This document shows, piece after piece, positions 28,028 through 36,588 of a stretch of 64,000 nt of DNA. Source of the DNA: Anaeromassilibacillus sp. An200 (lineage in GTDB: Bacteria > Bacillota > Clostridia > Oscillospirales > Acutalibacteraceae); NCBI RefSeq assembly GCF_002160025.1, contig NZ_NFJU01000008.1:57396-121395 (forward strand), written 5' to 3'. The notes below the pieces were generated by a model. It made no database searches. It was not told where the DNA came from and saw only the letters and a program-made list of their open reading frames with translations. A program made the translations under genes and the position numbers. Position 1 is the stretch's first letter, and every line of letters starts with the position of its first letter.

Positions 28028-28052
28028 TCAAACGCACAAGCGGCTGCCTGGC
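28028..28052 (-). terminator. Hairpin after the surface-protein gene
   Basis: CGGCTGCCTGG / CCAGGCAGCCG stem with a CGAA-type tetraloop, about 90 bases past the stop on the minus strand. No T-run follows, so it may protect the 3' end while the next hairpin terminates. Confidence 0.55.
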
Positions 28053-28140
28053 GAACCAGGCAGCCGCGACGCAAATACAACTACACTTATTTTGTTGAGA
28101 TAGTAGTAGTAATCAAGTAACCGTAGTTCGAACTACTCAA

Positions 28141-31029
28141 TCAGACAGTGGTAGCCACAAAAGCACGGGGGCCGCCGTTGACATAGAAGCCAACAACATC
28201 GCCAGCCTTAGCGTTCTGGGTAGCAGTAATCTTGAAGAAGTAGTCGTTGCCGCTGTTGGAGACATACTCAACCGTGTAGATGGAGTTGCCGGCAGCGACA
28301 GTCGGGCGAGCATTAGCGGTGATCTTCACCTGATAGGAGCCGCCAACCGGAACATTCACGGTGGTGGTGTCGCAGGTGTAGTCAGCCACAACATGCATCA
28401 CAGCAACCTTGTTCGGATCGCTGTTGATGTAGATGCCGCAGGCATCGCCAATGTTGCCAACAGCCTGAACCTTGAAGAAGTAGTCGTTACCCTCGTTGGA
28501 GGAAGCAACCAGCTTGAAGGACGGGCTGCCGATGCCAAAGTTCGGAACCTTGCCATCGAGAGAGGTGATCTTGAACTGATAGGTGTTGCCAGCCTGCACA
28601 TACACGTCACCAGTGGTGTCGGAGGTGTAGGTGGTCTTCGGCTTCTCAATCACATTGATCTGGCAAACAGCATTGCCATACTCCTCGAGCTCAATGTCGA
28701 ACTCGTCATAAACAACAGCTGTAACAGTAGCCTTGTTCAGAACGGAGAAGTCAGCATTGTACTTGTTAGCCGTCACAACAGCCGTGCCGTTGCCATTGTC
28801 GGTGCCGGAGATATAGTTCTCGTCGCCGTCAAGGAAGAAACGGATCTTGGTGTTCTCGGGCAGAGCCGTGCCGTTCGGGTAAGCGGAAGCCGTCAGGGTG
28901 ACAGACTCGCCAACCAGGAGGTCAACGTTCGTCTTATCCATGGCCAGGCCAGCGAAGGAAACACCATCAATCACGAAGGAATCGCTGCTCGTGCCAGCAA
29001 CGGTCTTCAGGGTGAAGCCATAGCCAACAAAGGAATTCTCGTCCGCGATGTCGGAGGTAGCGCTGTAAACAACGGTGCCCGGAATGACATCAGCAGCGTT
29101 CGCGATCTTCAGGATGTTGGAAGTAGCAACGGAGTCAACAACACGCAGGCCGCCAGCGTTGATGATGAAATCAGCATCGCTGCCGTAGACGTTGTTAACG
29201 GAAACATTGCCATTGAAGGTAACAGCGCCGGAGTTCAGCTCAATGGTGTAGATGTTCATGTTGCCATTGACGGTAGCTCTGGTGGCGTCATAGGAATCAT
29301 CGGTGTTCTCGGACTTCAGGACAGCGCCGGTCTCGCTGTAGCCGGTGTAGTTGCCGTTCACGATAGCCGGAATGGTGCCCTGGAAGTTGTTAAGGGAAAC
29401 AGTGGTGTTGCGATAGTCCACGTCGATCTTGTTGACCACAGCGTTGGAGCCCTCCAGAGTCAGAGCACTCTCAGTGTAGCCATCGGACTCGTCAGCAAAA
29501 TAAGCGCCGACAGAAGCCTTGCCAACAGTGCCGTCAACAGTCAGCTTCTGGGTGGTAACGGTGCCGCCCACGGAAACCTCAACTTCCTCGTTCAGAGGAG
29601 CCAGCTCCACATAGTCAGTAGCCGTCACATCGCCGGTCACTTTGCCTTCCTGAATGGTAACAGTACGAGCCTCTTTAATGGAAGAAGCCGTAGCGTTGCT
29701 GATATCAACATGACCAGCAGTCTTAACCTCGTTGACAGAACCGCCATAGAGGTTCACGTTAGCACCCTCAACGTTGCCAATGGTGCCGCCGCTTACCGTA
29801 ACATCGTCAGCTGCTTTCACATTGCCGAGCTTACCGCCGGAAATGTCGATAGCAGTGTCAGACTCAATGTTAGCGCCGGTGACATCCCAAACGATGTCAT
29901 CGATCTCTGCGTAAGCCTTGCTCTTGGAAAGGACGCTTTCCTTTCCAGCAATGCCATTGATGCCGACCATGGCCTGGGAACCGTCGCCGAGCTCCACATT
30001 GGTGATGGTGCCAGAAACGCGGTTCTCAACCTTCGCGGTGCTCTGGGTCACGATCTTATTGGTTGCGATGTTCTTGCCATCGTCCACAGACTTGACGGAG
30101 TAAATGTTCAGGCGGATAGAGTTGCCCACGGAAGGCTTCGCAATACCATAGGTAAAGCCGCTGTCCAGAACCTTCAGATAGTTGTTCGTTCCGGTTGCGG
30201 AAACGATGAAGGTGGTCTTCAGCTGATTGTCAGCCACCGGACCATACTGCTTCTCATCATTAGCCTGGATCAGCTTGAGACCCGTCACTGTATTCGCAGA
30301 GTTGTCCTTGCTCACCTCAGCAGTGCCGTTTCCCGTACGGGGCAGAACAACGTTAGCGAAATCATAGGTGATCGGTTTCTCCTTGTCCGGATCATTTACC
30401 TCATCATACTTGTAGCTGCTGTCAAGGTACTGCGGATTCTTCTGCAGACCGTTGATGCTGTCGCCCCAAGCTGTCTCGCCAGGCATCATGACCGGGGTCA
30501 TGGCGTCAAGCAGAACAACCTTGAAGCTCTTGCTGCCGCGAACGGTAACCTCGTCCTCGCCGCGATCGGTGGTCTTGCCGGTGTACAGAACGTTAACCGT
30601 TGCAGTACCGGTGCCCTTCACGTCACGGACGGTAGCAACATAATCGCCCACATCAGCATTGACATAGGAATCCTTATCCTTATTGCTCTCAGTGACCTTG
30701 GTAACACGAATGATGTTGTCGCCGGACACGGAGACAGAAGAAATCTCCACGTCTTGGACCGCAATGTGATCATAGGTTTCAAGCTCAGCGCCCGTCACAT
30801 AGTCAGTAATGTTGAACAGGTTCTGGCCGTTCTTTTTGGCCTTCTCCAAAGCAGTAGCGTTATCCGCAACATTGCTGAGGTTGGCCAGGTAAACGGTTCC
30901 GTCTTTAGCAGAGACGCTGGCGGCAGATTCCGACTTCGTCGCTGCAAAGGCGAAAGTTGACGAAAAGCTGGTAACAACCAGTGCCAAAGCCAGCACCAGA
31001 GATACCACTTTTCCTGTGGCTTTTCTCAT
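28141..31029 (-). CDS. Large secreted surface protein (S-layer/adhesin-like)
   Basis: 962 residues. A Sec signal peptide is obvious (basic MRKATGK, hydrophobic core, cleavage near AFA-A at residue 29). Middle part around residues 395-480 has ladder-like repeats (ISGGKLGNV, VSGGTIGNV, LYGGSVNEV), suggesting a beta-helix. Residues ~715-795 look Ig-like, and the end is a tandem pair of ~80-residue repeats (about 799-882 and 883-962), each with the GNDYFFKI/V core. No LPxTG, SLH or choline-binding motif is seen, so how it is held on the cell is unknown. Codon use is narrow and uniform, the SD is a perfect AAGGAGG and the promoter is consensus, so it is probably among the most abundant proteins. 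Confidence 0.8.
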   Translation of the reverse strand: MRKATGKVVSLVLALALVVTSFSSTFAFAATKSESAASVSAKDGTVYLANLSNVADNATALEKAKKNGQNLFNITDYVTGAELETYDHIAVQDVEISSVSVSGDNIIRVTKVTESNKDKDSYVNADVGDYVATVRDVKGTGTATVNVLYTGKTTDRGEDEVTVRGSKSFKVVLLDAMTPVMMPGETAWGDSINGLQKNPQYLDSSYKYDEVNDPDKEKPITYDFANVVLPRTGNGTAEVSKDNSANTVTGLKLIQANDEKQYGPVADNQLKTTFIVSATGTNNYLKVLDSGFTYGIAKPSVGNSIRLNIYSVKSVDDGKNIATNKIVTQSTAKVENRVSGTITNVELGDGSQAMVGINGIAGKESVLSKSKAYAEIDDIVWDVTGANIESDTAIDISGGKLGNVKAADDVTVSGGTIGNVEGANVNLYGGSVNEVKTAGHVDISNATASSIKEARTVTIQEGKVTGDVTATDYVELAPLNEEVEVSVGGTVTTQKLTVDGTVGKASVGAYFADESDGYTESALTLEGSNAVVNKIDVDYRNTTVSLNNFQGTIPAIVNGNYTGYSETGAVLKSENTDDSYDATRATVNGNMNIYTIELNSGAVTFNGNVSVNNVYGSDADFIINAGGLRVVDSVATSNILKIANAADVIPGTVVYSATSDIADENSFVGYGFTLKTVAGTSSDSFVIDGVSFAGLAMDKTNVDLLVGESVTLTASAYPNGTALPENTKIRFFLDGDENYISGTDNGNGTAVVTANKYNADFSVLNKATVTAVVYDEFDIELEEYGNAVCQINVIEKPKTTYTSDTTGDVYVQAGNTYQFKITSLDGKVPNFGIGSPSFKLVASSNEGNDYFFKVQAVGNIGDACGIYINSDPNKVAVMHVVADYTCDTTTVNVPVGGSYQVKITANARPTVAAGNSIYTVEYVSNSGNDYFFKITATQNAKAGDVVGFYVNGGPRAFVATTV

Positions 31030-31127
31030 CCTTTTTGTCCTCCTTAAAATAGTTCGTTGTTCGTATTTGCGTGTGCTATGAGAGATGGAACATACATGGG
31101 AACCGCCCCCGGAGAGGGGGAAGTCAT

Positions 31128-31174
31128 GTGCTGCGGCGGCAGCTGACCCGCGTTTCCGCGCAGCGCCGTAGCAC
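31128..31174 (-). promoter_or_regulatory. Structured 5' leader of the surface-protein mRNA
   Basis: In the ~158-base leader, a long imperfect hairpin starts with GTGCT and ends with AGCAC. A second hairpin, CCCCC/GGGGG, lies at 31106-31120. No known riboswitch class was recognised; it may stabilise the message. Confidence 0.5.
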
Positions 31175-31193
31175 CACCTATATGTTTACTTGG

Positions 31194-31222
31194 ATTATAT
31201 GACATTTTACTGGTTCTGTCAA
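31194..31222 (-). promoter_or_regulatory. Consensus promoter of the surface-protein gene
   Basis: Minus strand: -35 TTGACA (31217-31222), spacer 17, -10 TATAAT (31194-31199). Both boxes are perfect. Confidence 0.92.
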
Positions 31223-31361
31223 GTACATTCCCGAAGGTGTTTCACAGAAAATTTGCACAAAGATGACGAAAGGAGCCTGTGAAATGGAACGATTTGGGAC
31301 ACTTCAAGACAGACGCTTCCTTCTGCGGAAGCAGATACCTTTTCAGGCGGATTGTTCCTTC

Positions 31362-32768
31362 TTACTTCTCCACGCTCCATTTAACGCCCTGGGGGGTATC
31401 CTCCAACACGATATGCCGGGCCTTGAGCTCGTCGCGGATGCGGTCGGCGGTTGCCCAATCGCGGTTTTTGCGGGCCTCGGCGCGCTGCGCGATCAGCGCT
31501 TCGATCTCTTCGTCAAGCGACGCTTCCTTTTTCTGGTAGAGAAGGCCAAGCACGTCCGCCAGCTCCCCGAACAGGGACAGGGCAAATTCGCACAGCTCCC
31601 GGCTCGGCTCGTTCGCGGCTGTCAGGACGGTGTTGATCTCACGGGCCAGCTCAAAGAGGGCGGCCAGCGCGTCAGCGGTATTCAGATCGTCGTCCATGGC
31701 TTCGATGAAGCGGGCGCGGTACGTCTCAAAACGGGTGCGGATTTCCGCTTCCCCTTCCTTTTCCCCGGAAGCACTGTGCTCCATGAGGAGTGTAAGGTTA
31801 TCGCGGCAATGATAGAGACGTTCCAGGGAAGCGCGGCACTGCTCAATCACATCGACGCTGTAGTTGATGGGGCTGCGGTAGTGTGAGGCCACCATCAGAT
31901 AGCGGATCGGCTCGTAGCCATACTCATTCGCCACATCACGCACGGTGAAGAAGTTGCCGAGACTTTTGCTCATTTTCTTGTTGTCTACATTAATATAGCC
32001 GTTGTGCATCCAGTAGTGCGCAAAGGGAACGCCGTTGCAGCATTCACTCTGGGCGATCTCGTTCTCATGGTGCGGGAAAATGAGATCCTGTCCGCCGCAG
32101 TGGATGTCAATGGTTTTGCCAAGATACCGCCGTGCCATGGCGGAGCACTCGATATGCCAGCCGGGACGGCCCTGCCCCCACGGGGACGGCCAGCTCGGCT
32201 CGCCGGGCTTCGCGGATTTCCAAAGAGCGAAATCCATGGGATCCTCTTTGATCTCCCCCGTTGCAATGCGTGCGCCCGCTTCGAGATCCTCCAGGGGCTG
32301 ATGCGAAAGCTTGCCGTACTCCGTATCCTTGAGCGTGCGGAAGTAAACGTCGCCATTTTCTGTGGGATAGGCAAAGCCCTTCTCCACCAAATCCTCCACG
32401 ATGGAGAGGATTTCATCGATGTTTTCTGTGGCAAGCGGATGTACGCTGGCTGGGCGCACGTTCAGGCCCTGTGCGTCCGTGCGGTACTCGTCGATGTATT
32501 TGCGGGAAACGGTGAGATAGTCGCTGCCCTCCTCGTTTGCCCGGCGGATGATTTTATCATCGATATCCGTGAAGTTCTGCACGAACGTCACCTTCATCCC
32601 ACGGTACTCCATATAACGGCGCAGCACGTCGAACACGCAGATCGGGCGCGCGTTGCCGATGTGAATAAAGTTGTACACGGTGGGGCCGCAGGCATAGATC
32701 TTCGCCTCGCCCGGAGTGATGGGGATGAAGTCCTCCTTCTGACGGGTCAGGGTATTGTAGATTTTCAT
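31362..32768 (-). CDS. cysS: Cysteinyl-tRNA synthetase CysS
   Basis: 468 residues. Class I signatures HIGN (FIHIGNARP) and KMSKS (NKKMSKSLGN) are present, together with the zinc-binding Cys of YACGPTVYN, the W-H-I-E-C-S-A motif and HHENEIAQSE. It charges tRNA-Cys. It lies 64 bases after cysE and probably shares its T-box-controlled transcript. The spacer to the surface-protein promoter (31223-31361) holds a short GCTTCC/GGAAGC hairpin but no clear terminator. Confidence 0.97.
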   Translation of the reverse strand: MKIYNTLTRQKEDFIPITPGEAKIYACGPTVYNFIHIGNARPICVFDVLRRYMEYRGMKVTFVQNFTDIDDKIIRRANEEGSDYLTVSRKYIDEYRTDAQGLNVRPASVHPLATENIDEILSIVEDLVEKGFAYPTENGDVYFRTLKDTEYGKLSHQPLEDLEAGARIATGEIKEDPMDFALWKSAKPGEPSWPSPWGQGRPGWHIECSAMARRYLGKTIDIHCGGQDLIFPHHENEIAQSECCNGVPFAHYWMHNGYINVDNKKMSKSLGNFFTVRDVANEYGYEPIRYLMVASHYRSPINYSVDVIEQCRASLERLYHCRDNLTLLMEHSASGEKEGEAEIRTRFETYRARFIEAMDDDLNTADALAALFELAREINTVLTAANEPSRELCEFALSLFGELADVLGLLYQKKEASLDEEIEALIAQRAEARKNRDWATADRIRDELKARHIVLEDTPQGVKWSVEK

Positions 32769-32832
32769 GGGAAAGCTCCTTTCGAAGTGTTTGTTCTTAC
32801 ATTGCTTACATTATATATAGTATAGAAAGAGA

Positions 32833-33504
32833 TTACTTGTTTGCAGATTCCCCGCCGCTGCACAGACGCAGCTCCGGATGCAGATCACACATCCTTTTGA
32901 CCAGCTTGTCATATTCGGCATTGAGACGGCACAGCTCAAGCGCAACAGGATCCCCAACGTGGATCTGATCGAGGCTGGACGGCTTCTGGCCGTTGACGCG
33001 GACAACACGGGCGGGAACGCCGACAGCGGTGGAGTTTGGCGGGACTTCATCCAGAACAACCGCGCCCGCCGCAACACGGGCATTGTCGCCCACAGTGAAG
33101 GGGCCGAGAATCTTCGCGCCGGAACCCACCATGACGTTGTTCCCCAGCGTGGGATGGCGTTTGCCGTGATCCTTTCCCGTACCGCCCAGCGTGACACACT
33201 GATAGATCGTGCAGTTGTCTCCAATCTCAGCGGTTTCCCCAATCACAACGCCCATACCATGGTCAATGAACAGGCCCTTGCCGATCGTTGCGCCGGGGTG
33301 AATCTCAATCCCGGTGCGGCGGCGTGCCCGCTGGCTGATCCAGCGCGCAATGAATTTATGATTGTGCCGGTAAAACCAATTCGCGCGGCGGTAAGAGCGC
33401 ACAGCCTTAAAGCCGGAATACAGAAAATACACCTCCAGCCGCGAGCGCGCGGCCGGATCGCGCTCCATGATGGAATCCAGTTCCTCCTTCAAACGATCAA
33501 ACAC
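32833..33504 (-). CDS. cysE: Serine O-acetyltransferase CysE (EpsC type)
   Basis: 223 residues from GTG 33504, which follows GGGAGGG at good distance; the family start is VFDRLKEELDSIMERDPAARS. Left-handed beta-helix hexapeptides are clear (IEIHPGATIGKGLFIDHGMGVVIGETAEIGDN). The catalytic His lies in DHGMGVVIGE. It acetylates serine for cysteine synthesis. It heads a cysE-cysS operon whose Cys-specific T-box joins cysteine supply to tRNA-Cys charging. Confidence 0.95.
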   Translation of the reverse strand: MFDRLKEELDSIMERDPAARSRLEVYFLYSGFKAVRSYRRANWFYRHNHKFIARWISQRARRRTGIEIHPGATIGKGLFIDHGMGVVIGETAEIGDNCTIYQCVTLGGTGKDHGKRHPTLGNNVMVGSGAKILGPFTVGDNARVAAGAVVLDEVPPNSTAVGVPARVVRVNGQKPSSLDQIHVGDPVALELCRLNAEYDKLVKRMCDLHPELRLCSGGESANK

Positions 33505-33523
33505 GGACAGCCCTCCCTTTCGC

Positions 33524-33567
33524 AAAAAAACGCCTCCGTCCCTTCGACTGCCGAAAGGACGGAGGCG
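33524..33567 (-). terminator. T-box-controlled terminator before cysE
   Basis: Stem CGCCTCCGTCC / GGACGGAGGCG (33531-33541 with 33557-33567) followed by seven T on the minus strand. Its 5' arm competes with the antiterminator that contains the T-box sequence. Confidence 0.9.
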
Positions 33568-33807
33568 GTATCGTCACCGCGGTTCCACTCCGCTTTGTTA
33601 CTCCGGCCGCGCGCCGGAGCGCGGAGCCTTTCAGCCTGTAACGGGGCCGGGCCGTGCGGCCATTTCCTGCCGCCCGCGTGCCTTGTGAGCCGGCGGCTGC
33701 ATTTCGCCCGAAGATGCGCCGGGAACGCTCACAGCCCGGAAACCCGGGCGCTCCCTCTCTGCCGCGCGTCTGGGGGGTACTTCTTCCGCCCTCGCGTTTG
33801 TATCATT
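33524..33807 (-). promoter_or_regulatory. T-box leader, probable tRNA-Cys specifier
   Basis: The T-box core GGAGTGGAACCGCGGTGA lies at 33574-33591 (minus strand), with the competing terminator just after it. Upstream is a long GC-rich stem I region with an AGAAGTA element, and a specifier candidate TGC at 33699-33701 in the context GAAATGCAG. TGC is a Cys codon and the downstream genes are cysE and cysS, which fits. Uncharged tRNA-Cys would stabilise the antiterminator and let cysE-cysS be transcribed. Confidence 0.9.
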
Positions 33808-33813
33808 TTCTTT

Positions 33814-33842
33814 AGTATAGCGCACGCGCCCCGCGTTGTAAA
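33814..33842 (-). promoter_or_regulatory. Promoter of the T-box cysE-cysS operon
   Basis: Minus strand: -35 TTTACA (33837-33842), 17-base spacer, -10 TATACT (33814-33819); it places the start about 300 bases before cysE, at the 5' end of the T-box leader. Confidence 0.8.
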
Positions 33843-33859
33843 GGGGGATCCTGACGGAT

Positions 33860-34462
33860 TTACATTTCGCGCGCGACGATCTTCCAGTTCTGCTTGAGGT
33901 AAATCACCCCGGAGATCACGGCCATCACGGTGGCCACCAGAAGAAGAAGATTGCCGAAGAACCCAAACCACTGCACCGCGCTCCCACCGAACACCGTAAA
34001 GACGGGAAGGACGCCGAGCGAGACAAGCTCCAGCAGATACTGGAACAGCAGAATAAACAGGATTGCAATAATCTGGCTGACCGTCTTGGCCTTTCCCCAG
34101 TTGTTGGCCGCCACAACCACGCCGCTGTCCGCCGCAACAAGGCGCACCGACGTGACCATGAATTCACGGAAAATGATCAGGAGAACCAGCCACACATTCG
34201 CCACATCCAGAGAGACAAAGCAAACCAGCGCCGAGATCACCATAATCTTATCGGCAAGCGGATCCATGAATTTTCCAAAGGTCGTGATCAGATTGCGGCT
34301 GCGGGCCAGTTTGCCGTCGAGATGATCGGTGTAGGACGCGGCCGCGAACAGGACAAGGGCAACCAAATTGTGATGCGGCAGACTGTTTCCCGCCAGCAGC
34401 GCGGCGACGAAAAAGGGAACCAGAATCATGCGCAGAACCGTCAGCTTATTCGGTGTATTCAC
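33860..34462 (-). CDS. pgsA: CDP-diacylglycerol-glycerol-3-phosphate 3-phosphatidyltransferase PgsA
   Basis: 200 residues with about six membrane helices. Family start MNTPNKLTVLRMILVPFFV and the catalytic motif DHLDGKLARS...GKFMDPLADK are typical of PgsA. It makes phosphatidylglycerol phosphate. The rimO-pgsA order, 16 bases apart and close to recA, is common in Firmicutes. Confidence 0.92.
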   Translation of the reverse strand: MNTPNKLTVLRMILVPFFVAALLAGNSLPHHNLVALVLFAAASYTDHLDGKLARSRNLITTFGKFMDPLADKIMVISALVCFVSLDVANVWLVLLIIFREFMVTSVRLVAADSGVVVAANNWGKAKTVSQIIAILFILLFQYLLELVSLGVLPVFTVFGGSAVQWFGFFGNLLLLVATVMAVISGVIYLKQNWKIVAREM

Positions 34463-34478
34463 AAGCGCGCCTCCTTTG

Positions 34479-35810
34479 TCAGCCTACAATTTCTCCCATC
34501 AGGTCGCAATCGATGCAATCTGTGATTTTGACTTTGCGGAATTCTCCCAGGCGCGGTTTCTTGCCGCCCGCCATGAAAAAGATTTTGCCGTCCACGTCCG
34601 GCGCGTCCGCCGCGCTGCGGCCAAACCAGCATTCTGCGTAACGGTCGAAGCCCTCCACCAGCACCTCCACCGTCTGCCCCACGCGGCTCTCGCCCCAGCG
34701 CTGCATGACGGTCATCTGCTGCTCCATAAGGATATCGCGGCGGCGCTCCTTTTCCTCCTTCGGAAGCTGGCCGTCCATCTCGCCGGCGGGCGTGCCCTCC
34801 TCCTGCGAATAGGCAAAACAGCCGAGCCGTTCAAAGCGGATCTCCTTGGCAAACTCACAAAGCTCGTCGAAATCCTCCTGTGTCTCGCCAGGGAAGCCCG
34901 CGATCATGGTAGTGCGCAGGACAAGGCCAGGCACACGCTCGCGCATCTTATGAATGAGCGCTATGAGCTGCTCCCGATCGCCCGCACGGCGCATGGCGCG
35001 CAGGACACGCTTCGAGCAATGCTGCAGGGGCAGATCCATATATTTGACGATCTTCTTCTCCCGTGCCATCACGTCCAGCAGTTCGTCGGTCACGGCATCC
35101 GGGTAGCAGTAGAGCAGGCGGATCCAGCGCGGGCCATCAATGGCGCAGAGCTTTGTCAGAAGCTCCGGCAGCGCGTAGCGGCCATAGAGATCCTTGCCGT
35201 AGCGCGTGGTATCCTGCGCAATGAGGATCAGCTCCTTCGCTCCCTCCGCGGCCAGGCGTTCCGCCTCAGCCACAATGCTCTCCATGGTGCGGCTGCGGTA
35301 ACCGCCCCGGATCAGCGGGATGGCACAGTAGGAGCAGCGGTTGTCACAGCCCTCCGCAATTTTTATGTAGGCGAAATAGCTGGGGGTGCTGCGCACGCGA
35401 TCGCCCTCCAGCGGAAGCCGCTCCTTTTCCAGAAAGATTTCCGGGTGCTCGCCCTCAAGCGTCTGGCGGACAATATCCGCAATCTCCCCGTTCGCGCCGA
35501 TGCCGCAGACGGCGTCTGCCTCCGGCAGCTCCCGGCGGATCTCGTCACGGTAGCGCTCGGCCATGCAGCCCGTGACGATCAGCGCACGGATGCGGCCCTC
35601 CTTCTTGAGCTTCGCCAGCTCCAGAATTTCCTCAATCGACTCCTGCTTCGCTGACTCAATGAAGCCGCAGGTATTCACGATCGCGACGTCCGCCATTGCG
35701 GCATCGTCCTTCAACACATATCCCGCTTTCTCAAGCGACGCCATCATGATTTCCGCGTCCACGCGGTTCTTTTCGCAGCCAAGGCTGACCATTCCAACTG
35801 AATACGGCAT
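34479..35810 (-). CDS. rimO: Ribosomal protein uS12 methylthiotransferase RimO
   Basis: 443 residues. The N-terminal UPF0004 domain has the three Cys for one 4Fe-4S cluster (SLGCEKN, NTCGF, TGCMAERY). The radical-SAM CxxxCxxC motif is GCDNRCSYC. A TRAM domain closes the protein (GQTVEVLVEGFDR...). SLGCEKNRVDAE is the mark that separates RimO from MiaB. It methylthiolates Asp of ribosomal protein S12. Own promoter at 35913-35941. Confidence 0.95.
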   Translation of the reverse strand: MPYSVGMVSLGCEKNRVDAEIMMASLEKAGYVLKDDAAMADVAIVNTCGFIESAKQESIEEILELAKLKKEGRIRALIVTGCMAERYRDEIRRELPEADAVCGIGANGEIADIVRQTLEGEHPEIFLEKERLPLEGDRVRSTPSYFAYIKIAEGCDNRCSYCAIPLIRGGYRSRTMESIVAEAERLAAEGAKELILIAQDTTRYGKDLYGRYALPELLTKLCAIDGPRWIRLLYCYPDAVTDELLDVMAREKKIVKYMDLPLQHCSKRVLRAMRRAGDREQLIALIHKMRERVPGLVLRTTMIAGFPGETQEDFDELCEFAKEIRFERLGCFAYSQEEGTPAGEMDGQLPKEEKERRRDILMEQQMTVMQRWGESRVGQTVEVLVEGFDRYAECWFGRSAADAPDVDGKIFFMAGGKKPRLGEFRKVKITDCIDCDLMGEIVG

Positions 35811-35860
35811 TGTGATCTCCTTACTTTTCCATCCATATACCTTATATATAAGAGAAACAG

Positions 35861-35882
35861 CGCGCCGTTATGACGCGGCGCG
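35861..35882 (-). other. Perfect GC hairpin in the rimO leader
   Basis: CGCGCCG / CGGCGCG stem with an eight-base loop, between the rimO promoter and its start codon. No T-run follows on the minus strand. Confidence 0.5.
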
Positions 35883-35912
35883 ATCGGAAAAAGCCCGACC
35901 CCTCTTCGGTTT

Positions 35913-35941
35913 ATCATACCATAAGAAAGGGCCAGGCGCAA
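35913..35941 (-). promoter_or_regulatory. Promoter of rimO-pgsA
   Basis: Minus strand: -35 TTGCGC (35936-35941), spacer 17, -10 TATGAT (35913-35918) with an extended TGG. It starts right after the recX stop. Confidence 0.7.
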
Positions 35942-35967
35942 TTGCCTGTCTGTGAATTTCGTGTGAA

Positions 35968-36588
35968 TCAGTCTGTGTCTCCTTCGGGAAGCGCGTCGAA
36001 CTCGCGCAGGGCGGAACGGATCTCATCCCAGCGGTAGCCAAGCCGCTGCAGGGCCGCCACCGTTTGCCGGCGGCCCTTCTCGTCTCCCAGACGGCGGGCA
36101 TACTTGCGGGCAATCAGGGCGCGCAGGGACTCCCCCGGATCGGAGACCGCCTCCTGTGCCGCGGCGCGCGCCAGATCGCGGTCTATCCCCCGCCGGGCCA
36201 GCTCCTGCGCCGTGCGGGGAGCGGCGTATCCCTTGCGGGCCAGCTCCTGTGCCAGGCGGCGGGCGTAGTCCTCGTCGTCCACAAGGCCCAGCTCCTCCAT
36301 CCGGTCAGCGGCGGCACGCGCCGCGTCCTCGCTCACGGTGCGGGAAAGCTTGCGCTCCAGCTCCCGTTTGGCGTGCGGGCGGTGTTCCAGCAGATAGAGG
36401 GCCTTTTCCTTTGCGCGTGCGGCGTCGCTCTTCTGCAAAAGAGCGTGCAGCTCCTCATCATCCAGTTCCATCCCGACCCGCAGCCGTTCCTCCTGCGCTG
36501 TGACAGCATCCAGCTTCACTGCGGGTTCGCCGTCCAGAAAGAGCTGCACCATCCGGTGGCGGCGCGGCTCGATCGCGGTCAGCTCCAT
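35968..36588 (-). CDS. recX: RecA regulator RecX
   Basis: 206 residues. Three RecX three-helix repeats are recognisable (LLEHRPHAKRELERKL, DDEDYARRLAQELARKGYA, ALIARKYARRLGDEKGR). RecX trims RecA filaments. Its ATG shares one base with the recA stop (TGATG), so it is translated with recA and should be induced with it. Confidence 0.93.
   Translation of the reverse strand: MELTAIEPRRHRMVQLFLDGEPAVKLDAVTAQEERLRVGMELDDEELHALLQKSDAARAKEKALYLLEHRPHAKRELERKLSRTVSEDAARAAADRMEELGLVDDEDYARRLAQELARKGYAAPRTAQELARRGIDRDLARAAAQEAVSDPGESLRALIARKYARRLGDEKGRRQTVAALQRLGYRWDEIRSALREFDALPEGDTD

Noticed and set aside
28393..30960. An 855-codon open frame on the plus strand opposite the surface-protein gene
   Set aside because: It mirrors the narrow codon use of the minus-strand gene. 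The minus-strand product has a signal peptide, SD and promoter; the plus frame has none.
31128..31174. Known riboswitch in the surface-protein leader
   Set aside because: I compared it from memory with c-di-GMP, c-di-AMP, cobalamin, ZTP and fluoride classes; none of their core motifs was found in full.
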